A stretch of 54,811 nucleotides of DNA from NCBI RefSeq assembly GCF_006440735.1, contig NZ_VFUA01000034.1:1-54811 (forward strand), given 5' to 3'. Each line of letters opens with the position of its first letter. Position 1 is the first letter of the stretch. This DNA comes from Mesorhizobium sp. B2-7-1. GTDB lineage: Bacteria > Pseudomonadota > Alphaproteobacteria > Rhizobiales > Rhizobiaceae. The position numbers were made by a program, and so were the translations under genes. The notes beneath the pieces were generated by a model, which saw nothing but the letters and a program-made list of their open reading frames with translations, did not search any database and had not been told where the DNA came from. Positions 24,947 through 33,806 of this stretch are shown one piece after another.

Positions 24947-25593
24947 TACACCAGGACCAGCCCCTGCCGCATCGCGATTGCGATGGCGTCGGTGCGGTTG
25001 GCGGCACCGAGCTTGATCAGGATCGCGGCGACGTGGAACTTCGCCGTATGCACGGAAATGTTGAGCCGCCGGGCGATCACCTTGTTCGGCGCGCCCTCGG
25101 CAAGCAGCGCCAGCACTTCCGCCTCGCGCGGCGACAAGGCCGGGCGGGGCTGGTTGTCGTCGGGCGTCTCTTCCTCGGCAAGCTCGTCATCGTGGAAAGC
25201 GTCATGCGCGACCTCCGACGGCGGCGCCTTGCCGACGCGGTAGCCTGACGCTGCCAATCGCGCGGCGGCGGCGATCAGCAGGCCATCTGCGGAGAGGGGC
25301 AGCACGGCCAGCACATTGTCAGCCACCCGCTCGCTGCCCACCCGCCGCGAAAGCAGGACGACGGGCGTGGCCGAACTGACGACCCGGCTTTCCAGGCCGG
25401 CCTCGTCGGCGACAGCGACATCCGCCATCTGGCCGACGCCACTTCCAGCCAATGCCGGCGCCAGATCGTCGCTCGCGGCCAGCGCATCGGCAAGCTGCTC
25501 GGCGCGCCGGGCATCGCCGAGCGCCACCAGCACCGTCAGCCGGTGGGCTGACGGTTCCGGTCTTGCGATCACTTGTGCGGCGCTGCTTGCCAT
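24946..25593 (-). CDS. LuxR-type helix-turn-helix regulator with degenerate receiver
   Basis: 215 aa. The C-terminal GerE/LuxR HTH (about 152-212) reads LSPREAEVLALLAEGAPNKVIARRLN then ISVHTAKFHVAAILIKLGA. The N-terminal ~120 residues have a receiver-like layout (VLVALGDARRAEQLADAL, PVVLLSRR), but I cannot see the phospho-acceptor Asp in the expected DxxLP context, so it may be phosphorylation-independent. The start lies 8 bp downstream of the HtrA-like pseudo-protease gene on the same strand, so they form an operon; it may regulate the divergent protease at 26638. Confidence 0.82.
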   Translation of the reverse strand: MASSAAQVIARPEPSAHRLTVLVALGDARRAEQLADALAASDDLAPALAGSGVGQMADVAVADEAGLESRVVSSATPVVLLSRRVGSERVADNVLAVLPLSADGLLIAAAARLAASGYRVGKAPPSEVAHDAFHDDELAEEETPDDNQPRPALSPREAEVLALLAEGAPNKVIARRLNISVHTAKFHVAAILIKLGAANRTDAIAIAMRQGLVLV

Positions 25594-25601
25594 CGGCCCT
25601 C

Positions 25602-26477
25602 TCAGCTCAGCGGCTTCTCGCCGATAGTGATCGACACGTCGCGCTCCGCGCCGCCGCTCGAAACACCGAGCGTCACCGTTGTGCCTGCGCTGTCCGGCCC
25701 GAGCTTGCGGATCAGCTCGCGCGGTCCATGCACTGCCTCGCCGTTCCAGGCGATGACGATGTCGCCGACATGCAGCCCGGCGGCCTTGGCCGGGCCGTTC
25801 TCGTCGAGGCTCATCACCATGGCGCCTTTGGTGTCGTCATTGCGGATCGGATGCAGCCCGGCGCCGAGATAGCCGCGCGCGACATGGCCCTTCTCGCGCA
25901 GTGTCGCCACAGCGCGCTCTATCGTCTCGTAAGGCATGACCAGCGCGCGTCGGCGCGGTCCGAACAACAGCATGCCGATCAGGCCGCCCTTGGCGTCGAG
26001 CACCGGCCCGCCCTCGAAACGCCCGCCGGTGTTGATGGCGAGGTTGATGCGCCGGTCGATCGTGCCGCCGCGCATCGAGCGCCAGGCCGGACCGACTTCG
26101 CCGACCGTGCCGAACACCGCAAGCGCGGCGCCATCGCTGTTGCCGACGGCGAGTACCAGATTGCCGGGGCGCACGGCGCCGGCCTCAGCCAATTGCGGCA
26201 AACCGGCAGCCACGGAAGCCGGCTTCAACAGGGCAACGCCCGTCGAAGGATCGCGGCCGACAAGCTCGGCTTTCACGGTTTCCCCCGAGGCCAGCGTCAA
26301 TTCGATCTCCTCGCCGGCTTCGACGGCTTCCTCGGCGGTGACGAAGTAGCCGTCGCGCCAATGGAAGGCGCTCGCGGTGCGGTGATGGTGCGTGACGAAG
26401 CTCGCCACCGCCGGAGCGGCGGTGGCCGCGACATCGGCGATCGCGTCGGAAAAGGCACTGAGATTGAAGTCGCTCAT
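25602..26477 (-). CDS. HtrA-like pseudo-protease with PDZ domain
   Basis: 291 aa with trypsin-like fold (about 15-195) and PDZ domain (about 205-285; YLGAGLHPI, GPAKAAGLHVGDIVIAWNG). All three catalytic positions are replaced. The TNFHVV-equivalent is VTAEEAV (Glu50 for His), the TDIAL-equivalent is TGVALL (Gly80 for Asp) and the GNSGGP-equivalent is RFEGGP (Glu155 for Ser). It has no signal peptide. It is divergent from an intact paralogue at 26638-27585 and co-directional with a LuxR-type gene. A peptide-binding adaptor or regulator of the active enzyme is a reasonable inference. Confidence 0.87.
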   Translation of the reverse strand: MSDFNLSAFSDAIADVAATAAPAVASFVTHHHRTASAFHWRDGYFVTAEEAVEAGEEIELTLASGETVKAELVGRDPSTGVALLKPASVAAGLPQLAEAGAVRPGNLVLAVGNSDGAALAVFGTVGEVGPAWRSMRGGTIDRRINLAINTGGRFEGGPVLDAKGGLIGMLLFGPRRRALVMPYETIERAVATLREKGHVARGYLGAGLHPIRNDDTKGAMVMSLDENGPAKAAGLHVGDIVIAWNGEAVHGPRELIRKLGPDSAGTTVTLGVSSGGAERDVSITIGEKPLS

Positions 26478-26637
26478 AAGACTGTCTCCTGGGTTCGGTG
26501 ACCCAGATATCGCTCCGGAACGCCGCCGGGGATACTCGCCTGACGGCTAGTCGCCGGCCGGACTGGCCATCTGGTCAGGTCGCGGCGCCTGCGGCTGCTC
26601 CGCACATATAGTCATCATTCTACGAGGGAACACGCCC

Positions 26638-27585
26638 ATGGCTTTCGCAGCCGAAAAACTTCCATCGGATGACAGTTTGCTCGACGCTTACTCGGCATCC
26701 GTTGCCGACGCCGTCGACCGCATCGGCCCGGCAGTGTGCCGCATCGAGCGTATCGGCGCCGGCGGCCATGGCTCCGGCTTCGTCATCGCGCAGGATGGGC
26801 TGGTCGTCACCAACTTCCATGTCGTCGGCGATGCGCGCGCCGTCCGCGTCACCATGCCGGACGGCGCGTCGCGCGAAGGCCACGTGCTTGGCCGCGACCC
26901 CGACACCGACATCGCGCTGGTGCGCGCCGACGGCAATTTCGCCGATGTCGCGCCGCTCGGCGATTCCAAGCGCCTGCGTCGCGGCCAGATCGCGATCGCC
27001 ATCGGCAATCCGCTCGGCTTCGAATGGACCGTCACCGCCGGCGTCGTCTCGGCGCTCGGCCGCTCGATGCGCGCCTCGACCGGCCGGCTGATCGACGACG
27101 TCATCCAGACCGATGCCGCGCTCAATCCCGGCAATTCCGGCGGGCCGCTGGTGTCGTCGGCCGGCGAGGTGATCGGCGTCAACACCGCCATGATCCATGG
27201 CGCGCAAGGCATCGCCTTCGCGGTCGCCTCCAACACCGCCAATTTCGTCATCTCCGAGATCATCCGCTTCGGCCGCGTCCGTCGGGCCTTCATCGGCGTT
27301 TCCGCCGACACGACCAACCTGCCCCGCCGTGCGGCACTCCTGTCGCAAGTGACCACGAACACGGCGGTGCGCCTGCGCGGTGTCGAGAATAACGGTCCCG
27401 CGGCCAAGGCCGGCCTGAAGGAAGGCGACATCATCGCGGCAATAGACGGCCGTCCGGTGACGGGCGTCGACGATCTCGTGCGCATGCTCGATGCCGAGCG
27501 CATCGGCCGCGAGACGCTCTGCACGGTGGTGCGCCGCACCGGTATCAGCCAGGTGATGGTGACGCCGGTGGCACGGGCGAACTGA
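26638..27585 (+). CDS. Trypsin-like S1C serine protease with PDZ domain, cytoplasmic
   Basis: 315 aa HtrA/DegP-related protease with intact triad: His61 (TNFHVV), Asp91 (DTDIALV) and Ser167 (GNSGGPL). A single PDZ domain follows (about 215-305; NGPAAKAGLKEGDIIAAIDG). The N-terminus (MAFAAEKLPSDDSLLDAYSA) has no signal peptide or anchor, so it should act in the cytoplasm, unlike DegP. It is divergent from the pseudo-protease paralogue across a 160-bp gap. The ATG at 26638 is followed directly by family similarity. Confidence 0.9.
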   Translation: MAFAAEKLPSDDSLLDAYSASVADAVDRIGPAVCRIERIGAGGHGSGFVIAQDGLVVTNFHVVGDARAVRVTMPDGASREGHVLGRDPDTDIALVRADGNFADVAPLGDSKRLRRGQIAIAIGNPLGFEWTVTAGVVSALGRSMRASTGRLIDDVIQTDAALNPGNSGGPLVSSAGEVIGVNTAMIHGAQGIAFAVASNTANFVISEIIRFGRVRRAFIGVSADTTNLPRRAALLSQVTTNTAVRLRGVENNGPAAKAGLKEGDIIAAIDGRPVTGVDDLVRMLDAERIGRETLCTVVRRTGISQVMVTPVARAN

Positions 27586-27600
27586 GACCAGCCGCCCAGT

Positions 27601-28026
27601 CTAGCTCCCCGCCGTACCCTCGGCGTATTGCGCCAGGAATTCATCGCTTGGCGGGATAGGCTTGATGACGTCGATCAGCACCCCGTTCGGGTCCCTGGTG
27701 ATGAAGTGCCGTTGGCCGAAGGGCTCGTCGCGCAAGCTGCGCAGGATCGGCAGGCCGGCTGCGACGACGCGCTCGTAGACGGCGTCGGGATCGCGCACCT
27801 CGAAATTGATCAGCAGGCCGGTCGTGCGCCCGCGCCCCTCTTGCGGGATCGTTTCATGGTCGCCCTGGACGATGCCGAGATTGACGCGCTTGTCCTCGGC
27901 CGACTGCAGATGCATATACCAGTCGCTCTGGAAGAGCGCCTTGAAGCGGAAATGCTCGATATAGAAGGCGGCAGTGCCTGCGACATCATCCGTCATCAGC
28001 ACAGGATAATAGCTCGTCGTCTTCAT
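27601..28026 (-). CDS. VOC/glyoxalase superfamily protein
   Basis: 141 aa, one VOC module pair. [22 protein letters not shown] opens the first half and [22 protein letters not shown] the second, ending [19 protein letters not shown]. The family includes glyoxalase I, dioxygenases and bleomycin/fosfomycin resistance proteins; the reaction cannot be assigned. ATG 28026 has a purine-rich GGAGGAGAAGG upstream. It is divergent from a TetR gene across a 66-bp gap holding two operator-like palindromes, which implies repression by that TetR. Confidence 0.85.
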   Translation of the reverse strand: MKTTSYYPVLMTDDVAGTAAFYIEHFRFKALFQSDWYMHLQSAEDKRVNLGIVQGDHETIPQEGRGRTTGLLINFEVRDPDAVYERVVAAGLPILRSLRDEPFGQRHFITRDPNGVLIDVIKPIPPSDEFLAQYAEGTAGS

Positions 28027-28047
28027 CTTTCCTTCTCCTCCCATTCA

Positions 28048-28092
28048 ACATACAGTCTGTATGTAGATGCAAATAACATACAGGCTGCATGT
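28048..28092. promoter_or_regulatory. Twin TetR operators
   Basis: ACATACAGTCTGTATGT (28048-28064, perfect 8-1-8 palindrome) and ACATACAGGCTGCATGT (28076-28092, one arm mismatch) are centred 28 bp apart and fill the VOC/tetR divergent gap. The second abuts the tetR ATG at 28093. Confidence 0.85.
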
Positions 28093-28719
28093 ATGCAACA
28101 AGAGTCCGGACGCCGCTCCAACCGCGACCGCACCGAGGCGACGCGCGCCGATCTGATCCGTGCGGCGCGAAAACTATTCACGGAAAAATCCTATGCCGAG
28201 ACCGGCACGCCGGAGATCGTCGCCGAGGCCGGCGTCACGCGCGGCGCGCTCTACCATCACTTCGCCGACAAGCAGGCGCTGTTCGCGGCGGTCGTCGAGC
28301 AGGAGGCGGCAGCCGTGGCTGCCGAGATCGATCATGCCTCGCCGCCCTCGCTCTCCGCCCGTGATGCGCTGATCGCCGGATCGGACGCTTATCTGGAGGC
28401 CATGCGGGCGCCCGGCCGCACGCGGCTTCTGCTGCTTGACGGGCCGGCCGTGCTGGGGCGCGCCGCCATGGACGAGATCGACAACCGGCACGGCAACCGC
28501 TCGCTGCGCGAAGGCCTGGTCGCCGCGATGCGGGCGCAAGCGATGACCAGATTGCCGGCCGAGGCGCTGACCGCCTTGCTGGCCGCCGCCTTCGACCGGG
28601 CCGCCCTGGCCGTCGAGGCAGGCGCGTCCGGCGCGGATTATCGCGTGGTGTTGGTCGCGCTCATGGACGGCTTGTCTGCGGCCCCTCCTCCGTCCAGACG
28701 CCCGGCTCCATCTCGTTGA
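28093..28719 (+). CDS. TetR/AcrR family regulator of the divergent VOC gene
   Basis: 208 aa. The HTH (about 15-62) reads ADLIRAARKLFTEKSYAETG then IVAEAGVTRGALYHHFADK, followed by the ligand-binding region with GRTRLLLLDGPAVLG. ATG 28093 lies at the edge of the second operator; a longer in-frame reading from 27628 crosses the VOC gene antisense and is rejected. Its 3' end overlaps the convergent LysR gene by 59 bp. Autorepression and control of the VOC gene are inferred from the palindromes. Confidence 0.88.
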   Translation: MQQESGRRSNRDRTEATRADLIRAARKLFTEKSYAETGTPEIVAEAGVTRGALYHHFADKQALFAAVVEQEAAAVAAEIDHASPPSLSARDALIAGSDAYLEAMRAPGRTRLLLLDGPAVLGRAAMDEIDNRHGNRSLREGLVAAMRAQAMTRLPAEALTALLAAAFDRAALAVEAGASGADYRVVLVALMDGLSAAPPPSRRPAPSR

Positions 28720-29608
28720 AGCAGCCGAGCTGCCGCTTGAACTCGTCGATCAGCCAGGATGCCGCCGGCTTGGGGCTGCGGTCGGCGCGGTGCATGGCAT
28801 AGAGCGGCGAGCGCACCTCGCGATAGGGCTCCAGGTCGAGCTCCACCAGCCTGCCGCTGGCGAGGTCGTCGGCGATCAGCCAGCGCGGCAGGCCGCCCCA
28901 GCCAAGACCTTCGCGCATCAAGGCATGCTTGGTGCGCACGTCCGTCAACCGCCAGGTCCGATAGGCAAAGACGCCATAGTCGCGCCCGCGCGTCCGCTCC
29001 GACTGATCGGAGACGACGATCTGGATGTGCTCGCGCAAATCCTCGACGGCGACCGGCTTCGGCAGTTTGGCCAATGGATGGCCGGGCGCCGCGGCCGGCA
29101 CCATCGAGGTGAAGCCGATGCGCAGCAGGGTGACGTCGGCATCGCCTTGCAGGCCGCCGAAGCCGAGATCCGACTGGCCGTTGACGACCTGATCGACGAT
29201 CAGGCCGAGCGAGCCGATATAAAGCCGCAGCGTGACCGCCGGGAACTGGGCTTCGAAAGCCTTGAGCACGCGCACCAGCGCCGGTGACGGCAGCGCCACG
29301 TCGACAGATACGGCCACTTCCGCTTCCAGCCCTTGCCGGTAGCCGTCGGCGCGCGAGCGGATGCGCTGCAGGACGCCGATCATGCGTCGCGCGTCCTCCA
29401 GCATCGCCTTGCCGACATCGGTCAGCTGCGGCTCGCGCACGCCTTCGCGCTCGAACAGTTTCAGGCCGAGCTGCGCTTCGAGATTGGCGATGCCGTAGCT
29501 CACCACCGACTGCGCCCGGTTGAGCTTACGCCCCGCGGCCGAGAAGCTGCCGGTGTCGGCCACCGCCACCAGGATTTGAAGCTGATCCAATGTCGGGTTC
29601 GGCTGCAT
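28661..29608 (-). CDS. LysR-type regulator, divergent from azoreductase
   Basis: 315 aa. The N-terminal HTH spans residues 1-62 (PTLDQLQILVAVADTGSFSA, AQSVVSYGIANLEAQLG), and the effector-binding domain runs from about 92. ATG 29608 starts the canonical HTH; the longer frame up to 29857 overlaps the azoR promoter and start and is not supported. The gene is divergent from azoR across 115 bp, the usual arrangement for a LysR regulator and its target. The inducer is unknown; azo dyes or quinones are candidates. Confidence 0.9.
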   Translation of the reverse strand: MQPNPTLDQLQILVAVADTGSFSAAGRKLNRAQSVVSYGIANLEAQLGLKLFEREGVREPQLTDVGKAMLEDARRMIGVLQRIRSRADGYRQGLEAEVAVSVDVALPSPALVRVLKAFEAQFPAVTLRLYIGSLGLIVDQVVNGQSDLGFGGLQGDADVTLLRIGFTSMVPAAAPGHPLAKLPKPVAVEDLREHIQIVVSDQSERTRGRDYGVFAYRTWRLTDVRTKHALMREGLGWGGLPRWLIADDLASGRLVELDLEPYREVRSPLYAMHRADRSPKPAASWLIDEFKRQLGCFNEMEPGVWTEEGPQTSRP

Positions 29609-29723
29609 GCTTTTATATCCATTTTGTTGATGGATTGTATACACATTATACCAGTTATTCTGATGGAGCGGCAATCCCATATTGGGCTGGAAAGTTTCAA
29701 TCCAACCCCAAGGGGACACCGCC

Positions 29724-30362
29724 ATGTCTATTCTTCTCGTTACGTCCAGCCCGCGCGGCGCCGCTTCGCACTCGAGCCGCGTCGCCACCGATCTTGCCCA
29801 GAAGCTCAATGCCGCCGATCCGTCCAACACGCTTGTCGTGCGCGATCTGGTCGCCAATCCGCTGCCGCATATCGATCCTGACTACGCCACCGGCATCTAT
29901 ACGCCGGCCGAAGCCCGTACGCCGCGCCAGGCCGAGGTCGTCGGCGTTTCCGACACCGTGCTCGACGAGCTTTTCGCCGCCGACACCGTGATCCTCGCCA
30001 CCGGCTTCATTAACTTCAACATCTCCTCGACGTTGAAGTCCTGGGTCGACCACGTCGCCCGCTCCGGCAGGTCCTTTGCCTATGGCGAAGGTGGCCCGAA
30101 GGGCCTCGTCAGCGGCAAGAAGGTCTACATCGTGCTCGCTTCCGGCGGCATCTATTCGGAAGGCGCCGCGGTGCAGATGGACCATGCGGTTCCGTATCTG
30201 CGCAGCGTGCTCGGCTTCCTCGGCATGACCGACGTCGAGGTCATCCGCGTCGAGGGCGTCGGCATGGGCGCCGATGCGGTCACGGCCGCGCTCGCCAAGG
30301 CCACCGCCAAGGTTGACGCGATCGCGGCTGCCAATGCCAATCAGGTCGCGGTCGCGGCCTGA
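29724..30362 (+). CDS. azoR: FMN-dependent NADH:quinone/azo oxidoreductase
   Basis: 212 aa flavodoxin-fold enzyme. SILLVTSSPRGAASHSSRVA is the FMN phosphate-binding start, and FNFNISSTLKSWVDHVARSG-type residues (FINFNISSTLKSWVDH) match the AzoR signature with PKGLVSGKKVYIVLASGG after it. It reduces azo bonds and quinones with NADH. AAGGGGAC precedes ATG 29724. A terminator lies 26 bp after the stop. Regulation by the divergent LysR gene is inferred. Confidence 0.92.
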   Translation: MSILLVTSSPRGAASHSSRVATDLAQKLNAADPSNTLVVRDLVANPLPHIDPDYATGIYTPAEARTPRQAEVVGVSDTVLDELFAADTVILATGFINFNISSTLKSWVDHVARSGRSFAYGEGGPKGLVSGKKVYIVLASGGIYSEGAAVQMDHAVPYLRSVLGFLGMTDVEVIRVEGVGMGADAVTAALAKATAKVDAIAAANANQVAVAA

Positions 30363-30387
30363 CCGCCGATGCCAGGAAATGAAAGAG

Positions 30388-30417
30388 GCAGGCGCCCGCC
30401 AGCGCCTGCCTTTTTTG
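30388..30417 (+). terminator. Rho-independent terminator of azoR
   Basis: GGCAGGCGC and GCGCCTGCC pair over a 6-nt loop, followed by T6. Confidence 0.9.
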
Positions 30418-30441
30418 CATTCGCTTAGTTGTGCCCCCGCC

Positions 30442-31641
30442 CTACAGCGGTGGCAGCACCACGGCCGGGTGGCGGTCCTCGCGCAGGATCAGCCCAAGGC
30501 TGTAATCCAGCGCCAGCTTCATGGCGCCGAGCGCGGTGCCGACATCTTCCAGCGCGCTGACGGCGATCGGCGTCGGCCAGGCCAGTTCGCCGGCCATGCG
30601 CTCGACCTCGGCCGTCATCAGCGCATTGCGCCCGACACCGCCGCCAAGCACGATCAGGCCCGGATCGAACATGCCGATGCAGCCGGCGGCGAGCCGGCCG
30701 ATATCGGCGGCATGGCGCGACACCGCCGCGGCGGCCGGGCGCGACCCTGCCAGCGCCAGCGCGAACAATTCCTTGGCTGAGCTCGGCGGGGATCCTTCTT
30801 CCGCCGGCCAGGACTGCCGGCTGCGTTCGACGAGCGCCCGCGAGCCGAGATAATGCTCGAGCCCTTCGCGATAAGGCACTTCGCTGGCCGACCACGGAAA
30901 AGGCATGCGGCCGACTTCGCCGGCCGCACCCCCGGCGCCGCGATAAAGCCGGCCTTCATTGATCAGACCCAGGCCGACGCGGACGCCGACCTGCAGGAAG
31001 GCAAAGGTCTGGTGGCCCTGCGCCGCGCCGAAATGCATTTCGCCGATCGCCGCGCAATTGACGTTGTTTTCCAGGATGATCGGCACATCGATCTTGCGGC
31101 GAAGGGTGTGCAGCACGGCGTCCGGGCCGTTGCCCTGGCCATTGCCGAGGCGGCTGTGCGAGACGATGCGCGGCACCGCGACCGCTATGCTGCGCAAGGT
31201 GCGGAAATTCTTGCCGACCTTTGCCGGGATCGACTTGGCGACCGAGAGCACGACCGCGCCGATCCCGTCGGTGGTCGCCCCCTCCGGAATGCTCTCTTCC
31301 ACCGTCACCAAGGGCTGGGCGTCCATCGAATAGGCGACGGCGCGCACTTGTGCCGCCCCGACATCGATGCCGATCACATAGCCGGCGCCCGGCCCGATGC
31401 CATAGATGGTCGCGGTCCGCCCAATGGCGCCGCGTTCGGTGCCGCGCGACGCGACGAGGCCGAGCGCGCTAAGCTCGGAAACCGCGGCCGACATGGTCGG
31501 CTTGGAGAGCTCCAGCATCGAGCCGAGCTTCGGCCGCGTCACCGGCCCCTGCGCGGCCAGCAGGCGCAAAACGGCGCGGGCGCTTTCCGTCAGGCTGGGG
31601 ATTTCGGATGGAGCCATCTGCGACGCTTGTTCCGCCTTCAT
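30442..31641 (-). CDS. ROK family transcriptional regulator
   Basis: 399 aa from the ATG at 31641. An N-terminal winged HTH (LTESARAVLRLLAAQGPVTR, LELSKPTMSAAVSELSALG) is followed by a ROK sugar-kinase-like fold (YVIGIDVGAAQVRAVAYS; ILENNVNCAAIGE; LIVLGGGVGRN). Repressors of this XylR/NagC type sense sugars or sugar phosphates. In-frame ATGs at 31704 and 31617 are also possible. It is the last gene of a SIS-kinase-ROK operon, facing the sugar ABC transporter across the 33781-33830 promoter region. Confidence 0.88.
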   Translation of the reverse strand: MKAEQASQMAPSEIPSLTESARAVLRLLAAQGPVTRPKLGSMLELSKPTMSAAVSELSALGLVASRGTERGAIGRTATIYGIGPGAGYVIGIDVGAAQVRAVAYSMDAQPLVTVEESIPEGATTDGIGAVVLSVAKSIPAKVGKNFRTLRSIAVAVPRIVSHSRLGNGQGNGPDAVLHTLRRKIDVPIILENNVNCAAIGEMHFGAAQGHQTFAFLQVGVRVGLGLINEGRLYRGAGGAAGEVGRMPFPWSASEVPYREGLEHYLGSRALVERSRQSWPAEEGSPPSSAKELFALALAGSRPAAAAVSRHAADIGRLAAGCIGMFDPGLIVLGGGVGRNALMTAEVERMAGELAWPTPIAVSALEDVGTALGAMKLALDYSLGLILREDRHPAVVLPPL

Positions 31642-31770
31642 CCTCTCGGCGCTCGGCCGGGCGCGCCGGATCGCATACCACGAATCAACCGCGACAATTG
31701 CCATTGTGATGCGTTTCGGCGGATTGCGCGAATGCGCCCACTGAGAGAACAAGTCTGGTGTCCAGGAGAA

Positions 31771-32790
31771 CTAAAGCTCCGTCGGCGACCAGGGCTTCAG
31801 CTTCGTGTCGGTCTGCCGATAGCGGAAAGTGATGTCGGTGAGTCCGGCCGCATCCTGCAAGTCTGCGACGATCATCTGCAGCGCGATGATCTCCAGGATG
31901 CCGTCCGCGATCGCATTGCCGAGCGCCGGGATGACGATCACGGCGAGCTTTTCCGTGGCGGCGATATCGGTCCGTCGCGTGATCAGAACCGAGGGGCAGC
32001 CGAAGCCGGCCATATCCTGCGCGATCTTGACCTCGCGGTCGTCACCGAAGGCGATAAGGCCGGTGGCCGCGTCCTGCGATTCCATTGGGCCATGCAGATA
32101 GTTCAGCGTGTCCCAGCCGGAGGCGGGAACCCGGACCGCCTCGCGGATCAGCATCGCCGCCTCGCCGGCATTGGCAAAGCCGATACCAGCTCCCACGATG
32201 TCGATGGAGGCGCGGCCGGCCAGCAACCCTGCCGCCCGGCCAGCGCTCTTCCAGCCGTCGGCCAGCAGCCGCCCGACCGCTGGCGGCAATTGCGTCCAGT
32301 CGAAGGCGCCGCCGGCGATCCTGTCGACCAGCATGCCGAGCGCGAGCAAAGTGCCGGTGTAGCCAGTCGAACTGGCACCATTGTCGGCGCCCGATTCCAT
32401 CGCGATCACCGCGCCGGTTATACCGGCCAGCGGATTGTCGGCGCCACGGCAGATGGCAAGGCGCGGATAGGCCTTCGCCTCCAGCATCACGTCGGCGATT
32501 TCGCGGCTCTGGCCGGAGGCCGACAAAGCGACAAAGGCGTCCGCCGCCGCACCCGTCCGGCCATAGAGCTCGGTCGGCACGAAGGCCAAACCCCGCCTGC
32601 CGGGCTGGCGCAGATAATATGCTCCGGCGAGCGCTGCCTGATAGCTGGCGCCGATGCCGGCAAAGCCGATCGTGCCGCCGGAAAAACCCGACAGGTCGAG
32701 CGTGTCGAGCGCTCGCGCCACGGCCTGCCTTCCCAATTCCAGGCTTTCGGCCTGGCGTGACACCGCGGGCCGGTAACCGATGCGCTTCAT
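31771..32790 (-). CDS. SIS domain protein (GlmS/AgaS-like isomerase or deaminase)
   Basis: 339 aa with two SIS domains. The first reads GGTIGFAGIGASYQAALAGA and ALSASGQSREIADVMLEAKA; the second carries IDIVGAGIGFANAGEAAMLI, REAVRVPASGWDTLNYLHGP and the C-terminal end. Proteins with this layout isomerise or deaminate amino-sugar phosphates. Together with the kinase upstream and ROK gene downstream, it suggests catabolism of an amino sugar; the exact sugar is unknown. ATG 32790 is chosen over the longer frame up to 32865, which would overlap the kinase gene. Confidence 0.85.
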   Translation of the reverse strand: MKRIGYRPAVSRQAESLELGRQAVARALDTLDLSGFSGGTIGFAGIGASYQAALAGAYYLRQPGRRGLAFVPTELYGRTGAAADAFVALSASGQSREIADVMLEAKAYPRLAICRGADNPLAGITGAVIAMESGADNGASSTGYTGTLLALGMLVDRIAGGAFDWTQLPPAVGRLLADGWKSAGRAAGLLAGRASIDIVGAGIGFANAGEAAMLIREAVRVPASGWDTLNYLHGPMESQDAATGLIAFGDDREVKIAQDMAGFGCPSVLITRRTDIAATEKLAVIVIPALGNAIADGILEIIALQMIVADLQDAAGLTDITFRYRQTDTKLKPWSPTEL

Positions 32791-32815
32791 CTTCGATATT
32801 CCCTCGATCCACCCT

Positions 32816-33733
32816 TCAGCCGTTGCCACGGCTCTGGCCAGCGACAAGGCGCCCGGCCAGAGCAACCGCGCCGATCACCGGCGGCTCGCGCAGCAGGACC
32901 ACGCGGCTTGCCGGCGACACCAATGCCATCGCCACGACGAAAGCTTCCATCAGCGTCGGCTGCTCGGCAATGACGCCGCCGCCGGCAACGACCAGCGAGG
33001 CATTGGCGCCGCGTTCGATCAGCAGCGGCACAAGTGCCGCAAGCCCCTCGCCGCCTTCCTTGATGACGCGCGAAGCGAGCGGGGAACCAGCGTTCGCGGC
33101 ATCGAAGACGGCGTTGGCGTAGCGGCCCCAGGCCGCGGCGCCCCTCGTCTCGTTGAGCAATATGCCGAGCTTGGTCTGGTCGTCGGTTCCGATCTCGCGC
33201 ATCAGCATGGCAATCAGCGGATCGCCCTCCTGGCCGCGATCGAGCGCGCGGCGGATCGCCTTGGCGGCTTCGCGCACCAGTGCCGCGGCGCTGCCTTCGT
33301 CGCCGAGGATCCAGCCCCAGCCGCCGGCGGCAAGCATCTTGCCCTCGACTGTGCGCGCGACGGCGATCGAACCGGTTCCGGCCACCACCCCGATGCCGTC
33401 ATCGTAGCCCGCAGCAGGCACCATCAGTTCGGCGTCGTTTACCACCTGCACGCTCGTTTTCAGGGCGGCCGACAGCAGCGCCTGGAACCGCCGGCACTGC
33501 TCGTCGGTGTCGCAACCATGCGCGCCGACCGCCATGGCGGCCGGGGCCGCGCCGTCGCAGAGGTCCATGACGATGGCCGCAAGCTTCGCCGCATCGGCCT
33601 CCATCTGGCGGATGCGCCACTCGTCGGTCACGATGGTCTTGTCGAACAGCACTATGTTCCCGCGACGCCCCATGATGCGCGTCTTGGTGCCGCCTATGTC
33701 CACGCCCGCCAACAGGTTCCGATCCACGAACAT
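32816..33733 (-). CDS. BadF/BadG/BcrA-type ATPase, GlcNAc-kinase-like
   Basis: 305 aa actin/hexokinase-fold protein. The phosphate-1 motif GVDIGGTKTRIMGR is near the N-terminus, VVNDAELMVPAAG carries the catalytic-type Asp, VVAGTGSIAVAR is phosphate-2 and SLVVAGGGVIAEQ is the adenosine motif. Family members include N-acetylglucosamine kinase, and the SIS neighbour supports a sugar-kinase role. I chose ATG 33733; a GTG at 33781 would add 16 residues and reach the operator. First gene of the kinase-SIS-ROK operon. Confidence 0.85.
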   Translation of the reverse strand: MFVDRNLLAGVDIGGTKTRIMGRRGNIVLFDKTIVTDEWRIRQMEADAAKLAAIVMDLCDGAAPAAMAVGAHGCDTDEQCRRFQALLSAALKTSVQVVNDAELMVPAAGYDDGIGVVAGTGSIAVARTVEGKMLAAGGWGWILGDEGSAAALVREAAKAIRRALDRGQEGDPLIAMLMREIGTDDQTKLGILLNETRGAAAWGRYANAVFDAANAGSPLASRVIKEGGEGLAALVPLLIERGANASLVVAGGGVIAEQPTLMEAFVVAMALVSPASRVVLLREPPVIGAVALAGRLVAGQSRGNG

Positions 33734-33783
33734 TCCCTTCGCCAGACGCGCCGCCGAAGCCCTGCGCAATGCTGCAATCACAT

Positions 33784-33806
33784 TAGTTAGGAAACTTTAC
33801 AAACTA
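33784..33806. promoter_or_regulatory. Candidate ROK-regulator operator
   Basis: TAGTT and AACTA arms flank AGGAAACTTTACA in the divergent gap between the kinase gene and the ABC transporter; a nested GGAAA...TTTCC pair extends to 33813. ROK regulators bind AT-rich imperfect palindromes containing similar GGAAACTTT cores. Tentative. Confidence 0.5.

Noticed and set aside
30853..32760. 635-residue plus-strand frame across the ROK and SIS genes
   Set aside because: Antisense shadow; the minus strand encodes recognisable ROK and SIS domains.
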